Part shown: positions 35,032-48,000 of the stretch, piece by piece
How the letters are laid out: each line of letters opens with the position of its first letter
Numbering within the stretch: position 1 is the first letter of the stretch
Source of the DNA: Armillaria gallica
Taxonomy: Eukaryota > Basidiomycota > Agaricomycetes > Agaricales > Physalacriaceae
DNA: 64,000 bases
Assembly: GCA_037576215.1 (NCBI GenBank)
Contig: JBANDB010000006.1
Location: 2,666,001 to 2,730,000, forward strand
Reading direction: 5' to 3'
The notes under the pieces: generated by a model
The model's input: only the letters and a program-made list of their open reading frames with translations
The model's database searches: none
What the model was told of the DNA's origin: nothing
Translations under genes and position numbers: made by a program

Positions 35032-38000
35032 CTAGTCACTATGGTCATGGTCGCTATCGCAATCACTATCACATTCGCTACCGCTATATTCATCCGGGTC
35101 AACCTCCAGCTGCCGGCTCTCCACATCGAACCCAGCGTCTTTTAACCCGTCAGCGATTTCGCTTGCTTTAGCAGGAGACGTCACCACCACGGCTACAGAT
35201 GATGATGGATCAAAAAGAGGGAGGAAATGTGTCCGCAATGCAGCCAAGACATCTTCCTGAGTGACAGTCTGTAACTTCTCAAGTAATTCAACTTGGTAAT
35301 TTTGTGCGAGACCCTTCAGCGCTTGGGTAGTGAAGGAAACACTTGCCTACAAAAATGTCAGAGAGGGTTACCCCCACAGAGTTACCAACTTACCGCACGA
35401 CTTGCTGTTGAGACGCTCTTGGTAATGCCATACACGATACTGCTTTTGGCGGCATCAAGTGTCGTTGAATCGAAGGGAACCTAGAGCCGCCAACTTGTCA
35501 GTTATCCCGAGAAAAAGGATCTGGGAGGGCAACGTACACTTCCGTCAACTAATCCTTTCAAGACATTTGAAGCTTCCTTGAAAGCTCCTATACTGTTAGA
35601 GCTCTAGGATCACCAGTCAGAAAAAATGCCAGTTACACTGCAAAGACGAACTTACCCGGTACAAAGAGAAGCTTAAGAGTCCAGCTTCAAGGTCTATCGA
35701 CACGTACGCGCCGTATGCCAGACCTGAACCTCTGATATATCGCTAAGAAGTAATGTGCTCATTACATGTTGTTTCTGTAGTTGGGAGGAAGTACGAACCC
35801 AGAGGTAACTTTCAGTAGCGTTCAGGACTTCAAGCGCGACACGGATAGCGGGATATTCGGGCTGCTGGAAACCTTTGAGACATTTGGCACTGTGGGTGAC
35901 ATATGAACTCTCTATCGTAGGGAGACTCATAACAATCGCCTAGGAGTAAACATTTAGAGTGTCCTAAAAAATATTGGACGAAAAGCAGAACCTTCTGAAC
36001 AGGGTTTTCGCCAACAGCACTGAGCCTCTCCGACACTAGAGGAACGGGTGCTAGAGGTACGTCCTATTGACACTACTGTTAGTTGGAGATTTCATATATC
36101 GACTATGAACGTACCGGCACTGATTGGAAATACTTACGCCAGACACTCCGAGGTTGTGGTAGTTTGATAACGTCCCCTGTAACCGAAAACCGCATGCCGG
36201 AAGGATCGGTCACTAGAGCAAACATTAGGAATTATTCTTCAGATCCTGTAGGCTGCTTACTGTACTTCCGGATCTCCTCGAAATCAGCAACTACTTTTTC
36301 TGGCTCCTCCTGTAGCCGTTTAACGAGCTTGGGAATGAAATCGATTTGAGGAAGAACTCCTCCCGCTCGAGATGTAGAGCTTTCATTGTAGAGGAGGTCT
36401 GCCCATAAAGAGCCCAGAACCGTATTACCATCACGTTTGAGTTCAGGGAGGGATTGCTGTATTTTAGCAACAGTTACTTGGAGCCTGACGGATAGGAAAT
36501 TGATTCAGAGGGGAAAGCAAGGTTGGCGAGAGACCGCTGCCTACCGCTCTTTGTCAAAGCGAGCACCATAGACAAGGTCTCTCAGCCAGGCGACGGCAAC
36601 TTCATAGCCAGATACTTCGACTTTGATGCTGACACGAAGAGTTTCGGCGAATGCGTTTGACACCCCAAGTCCCACCTCATATGATACAGTCTCATCATCA
36701 AGTTTGTTGATAACCTCTTCATGGCTCAACCATTCGCCAGATTGTCTTTGCACAGGCAATGCAAAGAACGCCGAAAGATAGGTTGATATGTGTCTATGTG
36801 AAAAGATCATTAATTCTGGAGCAGGAGGAAAGTTCTCTAACATACGGTCTCAAATGATGAGGAACATTGGCAAGGGAGAAATAGCCATGAACAGTCACGA
36901 AATCCGACTGCAAATTTTTTCAATACATCATTAGGAATAGTGTCAGAAAACCCTCACCTCGACATGATCATATTGTATGAAGAAAGGTAGGTCAGAACCA
37001 TCATTATGCACGTGTTGGGACAGTGATGTCTCCTCTATTCGTCCTGGCGCAGACCTTCGACCTTTACCCGGCTCTTGGAGACTCTGCACTGGTATCCAGG
37101 ATATGCTTTTGACATCGGGTATTGGGAACTTTGTCAGCACTTCAGTAGGAATCGGGAGATCATGCTCTGCTTTCGCATCTTCAAGCTCCTTTGTCGCCTT
37201 CTTGAGACCTTCTGGACCCAGCCTTTCTACCTGAGCAGCAACTCGGGCCTTCTCATCTTCCTCCAACTTCTTGGCCAAGACAGCAGAAGGTTTACCAATG
37301 ACAACGACGGATGCTGGATCAATGAAGTACCTGGAAGAAAGGATGAGGGACAGGTGCAATTGAATATATGGTGCCGCCCTACTTCTTTAGCAGATCCGTC
37401 CACTGTTTATTTGAGAATGACCTTATCTCGTTATATTGGTTGATTTCGTCCATAGAATCCTTTAGTTCCGATCCATCCTCGGCACCGTATAGGAAGTCCG
37501 TGATGATGTTGGTGGAGAAAGTATCGCCTTTGGCTGATTCTAGCTTGCTGCGCAGCTAGATGGACGTAAAGGTGAGCCAAGAGGATGCACGGAGGCCGAT
37601 AAATCATGAAACCTGACGCTCATCACGATTGATGACCATAGCCATACGTTCCATGTCTATCCCTTCATTAGCGATACGTTGAAAAGTAGTCTTCAGCTTT
37701 TGATCGAAGGCGTCTAGATGCTCTGCTGGAATCGAGCCAATGTATATTGGAAGGTAGACGCGGGTAGCTCTGATATCTTCGGAGAAGTAGATGTATGTGC
37801 TAAGATAAGACGGGTAAGACCACTTTGATTTAAGGAAGAGAGAAAACACCGACCATAGCGGTGATTCTATCTCAACGAATTCTTTATTGAGAGGCGCCAC
37901 TGCGGAAGAGGTAAGGTATGTGGCTAAAATATCAAGGGCCTGTAAGGCATATAAATAAAGCGACTGAGTAACTTGTCTTGAGAGAAATACCTTTCGCCCT

Positions 38001-39500
38001 AGGAAGTCATTTGTAGCAGGGCCCAGGAACGTGATGGTAACTTCGCCGACGCCTGCGGCACAATTGAAAAGAGGCGTCACTGAAATGGAGTTATGCACTG
38101 ACTTTCGTCTTGCTCGGGGAATTCTATAGTTTCCTTGATGGTTTCGGCGATCGGGGGTCTAGCAGCGCTGGCCGTTTCAACGAAGGGCCGCTTCCAACCC
38201 GACGGTCGAGGTCCCTTGTTTTGTCCATGCGAGATGAGAACAGGCTCCACTTTGTTTTGCACTACGTCCAACAGTGACGAGGTGCCACTGGAAAGCTTTC
38301 CTCCAACGATGAGGGTCAAATTGTGCGGGACATAATACGTGGCATGATATTTCCGTACTAGAGACCAATGTTAAACCAAGAAATATTGCAAACATAAAAA
38401 CCGTACTTTGCTCCACCGAGAGTACCCTTAGGGCTTCCATAAGACCACCTGTTTCGCTGCGATAGGCGCAGCCTGGTGGATCCAAAAGTCGTTGCGCCCT
38501 GTGCAGAGCGACATAAGAAAGGAAAAACGAAGTTTATGATGTACTGGCATACCGGAGGGCCATAAGATCCCCTGATGTATTTTCTCGGCCTTGCATCTCA
38601 CTGTATACCACACCTGAATCCTGTCCGCTTGGATCGATATGATGTACCTAATTCCATGAGCTTTGATGCACAAGTACAAATGAAGAAACTCACTTCTGTT
38701 ACGAAACTGCAGATTACTCAATGACACGCCAGAAACGCGATATATAGGGAAGTACTTACCCAGCTTGCGTTATTGTGGGGTACAGGATGTGATCAACATA
38801 GATAGGCAACAGTTGCAGGAATCCCTGTTCTCCCGCAGTGGAGACTGTGTAGGCAGTGTGATCCGTGTCCGTCCAGGCGTTGGTCCCGTTAGAGAAGCCG
38901 CGGTTAGCCAAGTGGTCAATGATGCCCTTGTACGGGTACTTCTCTGACCCCATAAAAACAAGACTACAGTGATTTAACATCAATCGTTGATAGAATGTCA
39001 AAGACGACGTACTGTTCCAGAGTATGGGGGCAACCAGAATCATCAAATACTGAGCCGCATTTCTAATGAGTGGGACGAAGAGATCCAGAATCTCCGATAC
39101 GTACTTTCGGTGCCGACAACAAAATATCCATTGACTATGGGCGCTATTCATGGAAAAGAATGAGAGGAGCCCCGGAAGAGCTGCAAGCAGGATTACCTGT
39201 GTAATCTAGATGGACAACACTCAGACCCGTCACCCGACTCCTCCATTTCGAAACAACAACATCGGTAAAATCAAGTTTGACTCTCCTGACGAGATCAAAG
39301 TTTCCAAAGCTTTCTGAAGGCACAGGCATAGATGCGAAGCGTGCAGTGGTGGTTGCAGACGTAGAGGCTTGCCGAATGCGGAAGCTGCTAGGGAATGCGG
39401 TCCAATTGGAAGTCGACCTGGAAGGAAAGGAGTGTTGAATCTGACGCCTAAGGAGAGGATACCGCCAAGTTCTTTTGAGAAATGAGGGCAGTCGCTGCAT
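35032..39500 (-). CDS. M16C-family zinc metallopeptidase (YOL098C/Sdd3-like)
   Basis: Large inverzincin peptidase of about 1050 residues. After splicing the active site reads HTLEHLVFMGSEKYPYKG, which contains the inverted HxxEH zinc motif, followed by NGTNAWTDTDHTAYTVSTAG and LPIYVDHILYPTIT. Further M16 repeats continue (YYVPHNLTLIVGGKL, VTITFLGPATNDFLG, and so on), ending in an acidic Asp/Ser/His-rich tail (GSECDSDCDSDHDHSD). About 20 introns. The ORF opens at 39500 with MQRLPSFLKRTWRYPLLRRQ, an Arg-rich stretch with no acidic residue, looking like a mitochondrial presequence. A second in-frame ATG at 39329 (MPVPSESFGNFDL) would give a cytosolic form. Substrate unknown. The start choice is open. 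Confidence 0.88.
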
Positions 39501-39664
39501 CCAGCAAATTAGAGACGAATAAGCTGAGGTTAACTCGAATTTCGGGCCAATTTGTTTTTCTTAGTAAAAACACGTGCCACGGTGAATAGATCAATCAGTT
39601 GAATCACCGCTGCCCGTGAATATCGTCTTTAAATATCTAACTACCACGACGATCCAAGAAAATC

Positions 39665-40455
39665 ATGGGCTGGCAAAAAACATTCACGTTATCCCGTCGT
39701 TCCAAGGGCTGCCATCTCATAACTGATGAGGTTCGGTTAAACATCAAAGAAGGGCTCGAAGGTGTTTCGGTGAGCTATTATAACCCTGATCAGTTTCCAA
39801 TCAGTAAGTTCACCTCACCGCAGGTCGGAATGCTATTTCTCTTCATGTGAGCACCCCGATTTCCAAGAAAATACATTCAACTATGATGTATGTGTAGAAA
39901 ACACACGTCTTGTGCTTTGACTCTAAATGAGAACTGGGATAAAGGTAGGAGAGAGGTTTCCTGCGGTCGATGATTGTTCTAACCTGGTTTTCGCACAGAT
40001 GTAAGGAAAGGTGACTTGATTCGATTATAATGATAAAGTTTTTGTTGAGCGCTTCCGTTACAGATATGGACATGGCTTTGGATCACGTCGTTCCTGAGAG
40101 TCTCAACTGGCTACATACAGATGAAGGTCCCGAGTCAGTGCATTTTATCATGCAAGAGACTGATACGATTGACTGAGATATATTAGTGATTCGTGAGTAA
40201 GCTCACCATCAATGCATACTGTCAACCCCTCTCAACTGTCACCTGGACAGCGTATCTCATACCAAAGCGACCTTGGTTGGACCCACTGTCTCCATACCAA
40301 TAACCAACGGTCAGCTGAACCTTGGAACTTGGCAAGGTGTGTTTAACTTTGGCCGTTGTGGGGTATACGTCTCAGATCCTTTTTTCTTAGGCATCTACTT
40401 GACAGAATTTCGGCACATCGCCCACACCCGGCAAGTGGTAGCAACGGTACTGTAA
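39665..40455 (+). CDS. YjbQ/UPF0047-family protein
   Basis: Small enzyme-like protein (about 137 residues) of the YjbQ family, whose bacterial members show thiamine-phosphate synthase activity in vitro. Eight exons: 39665-39769, 39824-39846, 39898-39944, 39999-40010, 40064-40133, 40187-40192, 40251-40336, 40391-40455. The product reads MGWQKTFTLSRRSKGCHLIT, VGMLFLFI, HTSCALTLNENWDKDVRKDM, LNWLHTDEGPDDSVSHTKAT, VGPTVSIPITNGQLNLGTWQG and IYLTEFRH, matching the family end to end. The conserved His of HTS, the N-E-N and the H-T-x-A block are kept. Exons of 12 and 6 nt are required to complete DVRKD and GPDDS. Confidence 0.88.
40187..40192 (+). other. 6-nt microexon of the YjbQ-family gene
   Basis: Flanked by tattag and gtgagt. 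Exon 5 ends CCC GA, this exon adds T GAT TC, and the next begins C GTA. The join spells GPDDSVSH, the family consensus. Flanking introns are 53 and 58 nt. Confidence 0.7.
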
Positions 40456-41169
40456 GCAGCTCTCATTCGCTTCTTATCCGGATGAAGTAAGAGTCTTCTC
40501 AAGATCTTGATGCGATTGCGTTGTCGTTTGGCAATACGGCTAGTATGGGAAAGTGTAGAATTTTCTGTTTTCAACCTGAATCTCCGCCCAAGGTTGTCCC
40601 ATCAGACATCGTGGATATGATTTCATCATGATAAGAGACATATGAGCCCTGCTGTGATCTTGGTGAAAAGTACAAGGCAAGATATTGATCCTCACATCGC
40701 GGCAAAAAGATGCAGACGGCGAGAGAAGGAATTCATTCCGAGTTTCCGAGTCAGGGAATAATCGCGGACCTGCAAACGATCAGCGATGAAGCACATGAGT
40801 TAGTATGCCCCCGGGTTCCCACAGAACAGCGGCTGATGGAGATAATATGGGGGCACAGGAAGGACCCACTGCATCGACACAGCGCATCGATCCTAAGGGC
40901 CGATGATCAATAGAAATTACCAAATTGAGGGGAGCTGTAAAAATAGCCACGTGCAGCGCCGGCGGGTGAGTTATATATTGGCCGGCTCTCCAGATTAAGA
41001 GTGACATAGCCTCTCTTGTCTGAATTCTCTACCACCAGTATCTTACCTTCCTAACCCTATCCTGTTCGCTTGACAACTCCGACACACTACCTAGCAACCG
41101 CTGAGCGACGCCCAATCACGCCCTTACCTCCGTTTCTCTCTCTCTTCGATACCAACATCACCACAGTCG
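40456..41169. other. Intergenic region
   Basis: About 710 bp upstream of the Zn2Cys6 regulator, the longest internal gap. Only short frames without motifs. Probably the promoter of the regulator. Confidence 0.4.
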
Positions 41170-43955
41170 ATGCCCAAAGCCGCCCCTTCTTCCTCGACTC
41201 GACCAGCCCTCCGCAGAAACCAGGCAGGCCTACTCTGCTGATTCAAATTGCTACGATTGCTTATCCTGTGCGCTAGGCCTGTCGCTCCTGTCGTAAGAGA
41301 AAGCTTGTATGTAGCCTAATTCTCTTGCTCGACTCGACTCGATAGCTCAGATATTGCCCAGAAATGTGATGCTGCTCGCCCACATTGCGGCACATGCGTC
41401 AAGTGTGTCTTAATTTCCGGATTATCACCCATTACTTCGACTCACGCGATATGTCAGGCAGTGGCAGTCCCTCGTAAGCGTCCCGGCACCCGTGGGATAC
41501 GCGTACGTTCAATATTGCGCGTCTAGTGACCACTGACCCTTATCATGTTCTCAGCCATCCCAGCGAACCTCAGTGCTCGTACGATCCCGTTGAAGGCTTG
41601 ACACTGGCCCCCGACACGGATCCATTGGACAGGATCAGGCAGCTGGAAAATCAAATCTGTACGTCTTTTCACCTCAAAAGCTCCATCATGTTATTACATC
41701 TCGCGTAGCGCAATTAAAGAGCAAGCTATATGAACAACAAACAGCTCCCCGTTCCATTTCTCCCACCCAATCATCCTTACTTAATACCACTCCCGCCGAT
41801 ATACCGAGACCGCTTTCCAATGGAGGCGGCATTTCTCTACCTCACGCCTCCCTAATGAACCTAATCACCGCTGACAGCCCTGAATCTCGCTTCAGGAGTG
41901 AAAGCGGGAGCCCACAATTACTCCCCGTCGCTTCAAAATTACCTACAGATCCATTCATGGAATTGCTTTTCACAGGCTGGAACCCTGATCTCCCTGATCC
42001 TGCAACCCTTAATCACTAGTACGCATTTGTTGTCTGGCGCACTCTCTCTGCGGTTGACGGTTTCCTTTCAGTATAGATGTATTTTTTCGGTGTGATCCTT
42101 GTGGCGCACGGGTGTTACACCGTCCTTCATTTCTGAATTCGATGCTATTGTCGCCTCGAGACCCGGCCTTTCCTCATTCTGCTATCCTCCACGCGATAGT
42201 TGAGTAACAACCCTGAGGCATAAATTTTGTATTGACGGATATTTATAGTGCACGGTGGCGTCTCGGTGGTCTCCTCAAAATGTAGTAATTATGCCAGATG
42301 GCGTTCGCCGAGACTCCTTTGCAGAATTCCATGCTGGCAAGACTCGATCGTACATTGACAAGACAATGGCGAGCGGCGAAGATATATTCTCAGTCATGCA
42401 AGCTTGCATTTTGCTATCGTGGTACTTCTACCAAGAAGGGCGATGGGTAGAAGTGTGGATTTTCGCCGGTTTTCAGACCAGAGTCGCCGTTCCATTGCGA
42501 TTGAACTATCCTGGAACTTTCTCGACACATGGGAATAACTCGCCCGGCGCTTACCTTGCCCCGCCTAAAGATCTTCGTGATTTGGAGTCTCGTCGTAGGA
42601 CTTGGTGGATGACAATCATGTTTGATCGAATAGCGTCCGTTGGTGGATGGATACATGCTGTCGACGAACGAGATTTGGGTACGGAGTTGCCATTGCGTAA
42701 TGAAGATTTTGAATCCGAGGCAGGTCCTTGCGCTGATCTAAAATGTACCGAGTATTGACGCTGATAGAATCTAGGCCGCCATCCCGAGCAATCCCCAGGA
42801 CCTATCTACCCCTGATATTTTCACACGACATCCGCCACAATACACCGATAGCTTCCTATTGCTGATCAAGGCGGTAATGCTATTTGGCCGCGTCACTGAT
42901 TTCAACGTTCGGGGAAGTCTACGAGCGGCAACAGCTCCCAGCAAAAACCAAAACCCCTTCTTCCTGCCAGGGTTTGAAGCGCTTGACAAGCTAGTATCCA
43001 CGGAGTTCCTGGAAAGCCTACCACATATCTTTAAAAATAATTCCGGAGTGACCGACGCTCCCGAGGGCGGCTCTCTTGACACGGATTTATATATGGTCCA
43101 TATAATTCCTCACGCGTAAGATTTCAAAACATGTTGCGAGAATGCAGGCGATGCTAAATCGACTTTACAGGGCCACCATAACGCTTCACAATCCCTATAT
43201 GGACTTCAGCGACGGGCGAAGTGTCTCAACGGCGCGGTGTGTCAACTCGGCGCGACAAATTCTAGCCGCATACTATATGCTCTCCGCAACATCTCTGGAC
43301 ATCACGAGGCTACACCCCTTTGTAACTGTATGTTTTCTTTCTGGTAATCACCAGCGTTCACTTACCTCTGTTCATCAGATATGCTGGTACCTGGCGGCTG
43401 TCGTTCAAGTCCAGTTATGTAAGTATTTCATCGAGATTGGGGATACTCAAAGAGAATCCAGTGTGTGGGGCGAAATTAATGTACTCAGGTGAGAAGTCAA
43501 CGGTGTTCGGTCTTGAAACAGTTACCAACTAAATTGCAGATTTGCGATGCTTGCTTATGGGCAGAGATCTCCCATAGGAAGTGAGTGATTCCTGGCATCA
43601 CGCAGCCCTTGAAGCCTTATGATTAACTGCGATCATCTCACTAGCTCGACAGGAACGCCTGCTCCAAGGGCTTATGAGAGAAATCGTGCGAATGACCGCG
43701 CAGAAGCAACCGCTGGAAGTTGGAGTTCCGTTGTATCCGTTCTCTTCTCAAACGTTGTGGCAGAAAGACGAATCACGAACAGGATCTGAGGAAGGCTCGA
43801 GTGTCGCCCCATTACCTGTCAGTCCACAATACGAAGGGATCACTCCGCCTCAGCCGCCACCGAGTCGTGGCTCTGGCTCTGGATGGTCGCCGAGTACAGG
43901 AAGCGATCACGATGGTGCGCATTCTCTACCCACGAACACTTCTTATGTGGGTTAG
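41170..43955 (+). CDS. Zn2Cys6 fungal transcription factor with MHR domain
   Basis: Predicted DNA-binding regulator. A short first exon ends RRNQ at 41223; a GC-AG intron (41224-41276) leads to a 30-nt exon ACRSCRKRKL, then KCDAARPHCGTCVKC..., completed with QCSYDP: a CX2CX6CX6CX2C...C binuclear zinc cluster. A coiled segment follows (DRIRQLENQI). The fungal-specific domain follows: FRCDPCGARVLHRPSFL, LILHAI spliced onward, SVMQACILLSWYFYQEGRW, LRDLESRRRTWWMTIMFDRI and later helical exons. The tail is Ser/Pro/Gly-rich and ends TNTSYVG. Targets unknown; no neighbour suggests a pathway. Confidence 0.88.
41224..41276 (+). other. GC-AG intron before the zinc cluster
   Basis: The intron runs from gcaggc to gctag. 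No GT exists at a usable place. The join gives NQ|ACRSCRKRKL, the normal start of this domain. Confidence 0.65.
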
Positions 43956-44053
43956 ACAACCAGTGTATTATACTTTTATTATCCCAGGTTCCGTTTCGCT
44001 TGTACTCAATGTTTCTACTGTACATGTATTTTACAAATCGTGCTGGATATGGA

Positions 44054-44909
44054 TTACTTTTTCTTCTGGAATTCGTTTGAAGATTGCCCGAAATTTCTCT
44101 CCTGTTCCAGTAATGCATCGAAACGCGCTTGTTCCGTGGCTTGGTCGTTACGGGCGAAGTCATCAGGGTTGGCCGAAGCGCCGAATTGTGATCGTTTGAC
44201 GCTAACACGCTCATGGTTTTGCCGAAGGGTGTCCCAGGATGATGTGCCTGGGTTTCGCGCGTTAGCAGCCCGAATTTGATCCCAACGACTGGATGCTGTT
44301 GTGGGTGCTGCCGACGGTGTAGACGTGACGAAGGGCATGGGGCGATGTCCAAGGGCTACAACAACGAAGGTAAGACACATACAAGGACCAAACCAAAAGG
44401 AAAATACCTGGTGGAGGTTCATCAGGATGAGGTTCGGAAGTTGGGGCCGTAGCGTGAGCGAAACGCGCCTTGGCGTTGATATACGTCCGCTTGACGCCCT
44501 CTGGGTTCTCAAGACGTTGCAAGACATCGTTCTGCATGTCAAGATCAACTTTGCGAAAGTAAATCAGGGGAGCAGCGCTTGCTCCCGTCACGACGGCAAA
44601 AGTCCAGGGTTTGCGCCAGAATGGAGTAGCCTGGCGGTCAAGGACACGAATAGCTTGAATGGCAAGAACGCCAATGGCTACTGACCACTGAAAGGGAATG
44701 AGTGATAGATACAGTATTCAACACGAAGAGATACTGACGACATTGGGGGCGGATATGGGTTTCTCATTAAAGTAATGTTGAAGGGTCTTGTAATCTGAGG
44801 GAGTAAGAAGACCGTCGTCGATGTCTGGCTGTATGAGATGTCGCGAACTGGCCGATGAAAGGGCGCTGTAGAGGATGGGACTGTAGAAGACGGAACGGTC
44901 GTCGTCCAT
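44054..44909 (-). CDS. Small conserved membrane protein (unknown function)
   Basis: Start at 44909: MDDDRSVFYSPILYSALSS. The first exon includes LTPSDYKTLQHYFNEKPISAPNVV, then across an intron SVAIGVLAIQAIRVLDRQ and PWTFAVVTGASAAPLIYFRK, two hydrophobic segments. A hydrophilic region follows (RTYINAKARFAHATA...PHPDEPPPG), joined to a C-terminal part rich in Arg, Asn and Gln (SRWDQIRAANARNPGTSSWD, ending NEFQKKK). The layout loosely recalls OCIA-domain mitochondrial proteins, but I would not assign it. Divergent from the RhoGEF gene with 141 bp between starts. Confidence 0.7.
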
Positions 44910-45050
44910 GATGGCTGCCACAAACAGTGACGGTCAGTTTTTAGCACGTGCCTGCTCTCCCTTGCCTCGACTCTTGACCACGATCTGAGTGCCTCCCTCA
45001 TTCGAGCCTTTGGTCTCGCTCTCCCTTCTTCCTTCTTGTCTCCCGCTTTC

Positions 45051-48000
45051 ATGGCCGCAGTCGCCTTCGATTCTGCTGCAAGGGACCTCCCGCCTTCCCC
45101 GCCTTCAGCCCACTCAAATTCCACCTTCGTCCCGTCTCCTCCGCCAAAATTACCGCTTGACCCTACAGCTGGCTCACTGCACCATCCTCAGAACCACGCT
45201 TTCCCTGTCTCTCTTTCAGATCCAGGTGCCCTTTCTCTGCCTTTTCCAGGCCTTCGCCGCCTTCCCTGCTCATCTATTTCTAGGGCTATCCGCTCCTTCA
45301 ACGCCCACAAGTCCAACGACGCCCGTTTCGCCATCTTATCCAGAGTCAAAACCTAAAAGAACTAATCCTTTAACCGATCTCGTAGACACGGAGAAGAACT
45401 ATGTCGAGCAATTGACTGGCATCATCAGGGTAAGATGCGCTGTCTCCCTGCATTTCATTTCAATTTTATCCCTTGTATAGAAAGTTGCTGCAGCATGGTC
45501 CCGTACCAATCTTCCCCCGGCAGAACTCGATACAATGTTTAGAAGTATTGAGGGTGTGTATAAGGCCAATCGTAGTCTGTTGCTGGTGCGTTTCCTCGTT
45601 CCTTCCTTGCACATTATCGCGTCATATTGCCAGCAGAGACTCAAAGAGATTGGTGCCAACCCCTCCTCACCAAAGGCCTTGGGCGACTTACTCATGCGAT
45701 GGGTACGTACTCTTCAATAACGTCGTCCTCTTCATTTCACTTCATCGTTTCGTCCGTTACCAGATTGACGATTTGGAGACACCATATACCAATTACTGTT
45801 ACAAGTACTGCTGTGGCTTCGATGACTGGGAACTTGTTTCATCCAATACTCGACTGCCGTCTATTATCGCCGCCTTCTCTACAGCCCTACCTCCTCCAAC
45901 ATCGCTCATCACTTCTCCAGACGATCCGCCTTTGTGGACCCTTGACGCTCTGTTCCTGCTTCCCAAACTTCGTCTCAAGTACTACAAGAAACTCTATTCA
46001 AGACTTCTAAAAAGTACAGTTCCTGGTCGGAGCGATCACCGACTCTTGGTTGGCGCTTTGGATAAACTAGACGGACTGTTGGATACATTGGAGCAGAGGG
46101 CGCAGATCAGGGTCACCTCAACACAGTCCCCGTCTAACGAGCCCCCTATATTGCAAAGCGAGGACGAAGTGGTATTTGACCTTCGGACACAAAGGGAAAG
46201 CGCGGCACACTCACCGGCGCCAAGTGCACCAGTTCAGGGTGATGCTGACGCAACGCCGAACAGTTCAAGTAGTTCGGCCCGAGGAAGCAGCGTGCTAGGG
46301 TATGTTCACCTCATCAAATAAGTGTCACCAGCTCAACAATTGTCTTCAGGGAGCGTCTTTCCAGGGAGACCGCGACGACGTCGATCAGTCGCGGTTCATC
46401 TCAGACTATGTCAACCCCAATTTCTGACCTGGAGAGGCGGTTATCTACCGAACGAACATTGGACATCTTCACCATGAAATTAAAGGTACCTTACATTATA
46501 AATATTTTCCACGGTCTCTTTTCAATTACGTCCGTAGAGCGTCCGCCTGCAAATGTCGCCGCCTACACTCACCTTCAAGCGGGAGCTTCGCTTATCCATG
46601 GATGTCACCATTACATTCACACCACGCGCTACGGGGGTAGAAGTTGTTCATCGCCAAGGGCACGTTTTTCTACTGTCAGACCTGTTTTTAGTATGCGAGA
46701 GGATGACGCCCGAAGAACGTTCAGCTGGAGGTACAGACGGTCCAGACATGTGGTTATGTTACCCTCCTTTAGCTGGGAAAGTGCTGCGTGTGTCCGAAGT
46801 GAGTGGTCAAGGTGAGTCATTCTGGCTCTTTTTGTATTGCACCGAATAACAGGCACCGCATTCTGGTCGTTTAGAAACAGCATTGAATATTGCCGTCATG
46901 CGAAAGGAGCATATATTCTTGCAGACGGAGTCCGTTCAAGCTCGCAATTTCATGTTATCTGAATTTCGAGAATGTATCGAATTTGCAAACTCCAGTAAGT
47001 TTTTGTCACCCCGAAACGAGTGGGTCAATTAAGAATCGTTTCCTGCAGTTACCCCTGCGAAACAGCCACCACCACCTATGCCTCCTCTTCCTGGCTTACC
47101 ATTGACGGACGTTCCTCAAACGCAAAATTCCATGTCGCCAGAAGTGAGTAGCAGGAGCCGGAGTATCAGTCCTCCACAACGAACATCTTTACCGTCTCCG
47201 CCTGTACTCCAGCCTCTTCATTTTGATGGACCGTTGAACGGGCCCCCATCTTCATACCGACCCATCGAGAATGGCCGGAGCCCACCTTATTCCCCTGATG
47301 ACTTCACGAAAAATCATAATAGCGATGTCCCGCAGCGAATGCCCTCTTTGGACAGTCGTCATTCACCTGCACCTAACGTTCAGCGTGTACCTTCAGTGAC
47401 GCATTCATTGCACGAGCAGCGTCCTCCTGTTGGTCCGAATATGCCCATGTCTATCAGCCCAGGTCAAGTCATTGCACCATCCAGGAGCACCAGCACCGCG
47501 TCCCACCACACTTACAATAGTAACCAACAACCTCGCTCGCCAATGTCCTCAGTCTCCCCGGGTGAACGTATGGCGGGGCCTTCGTTTCACCAGCAACCGC
47601 CGTCTTCCCCAATGCGACTACCAGGACCGCAGGGTGGTTACGGTGTTCCTCCGCGTCCACCCTCAGAGCCTCTATTATACCCCAATGCCATGCGGAAGCC
47701 ACTTTCCACGCGGTCGCTTCATTCTCAGTATGAGCAGCCACACTCGGCACCGCCTATCCCTACTCCCTCGCTCCCTCCTAATGGATACCCACCCAGCAAT
47801 TTCATTCCGAGAAATTCCTCTTCGGGAAGTCTGCATGCTCCACAGCCACGTCCCTTATTACCATCAGCTCTCAATTCACGCGCAGCTTCTGGTATCGATC
47901 AGACGGCTTCCTTTGCTGATCCAAGCCCCCCCAACTCCCCTGTTGAGGAAACACGGTCTCTTCCCACGGGCCCAGTGACATCCAGCATCTCAGCGCAGAT

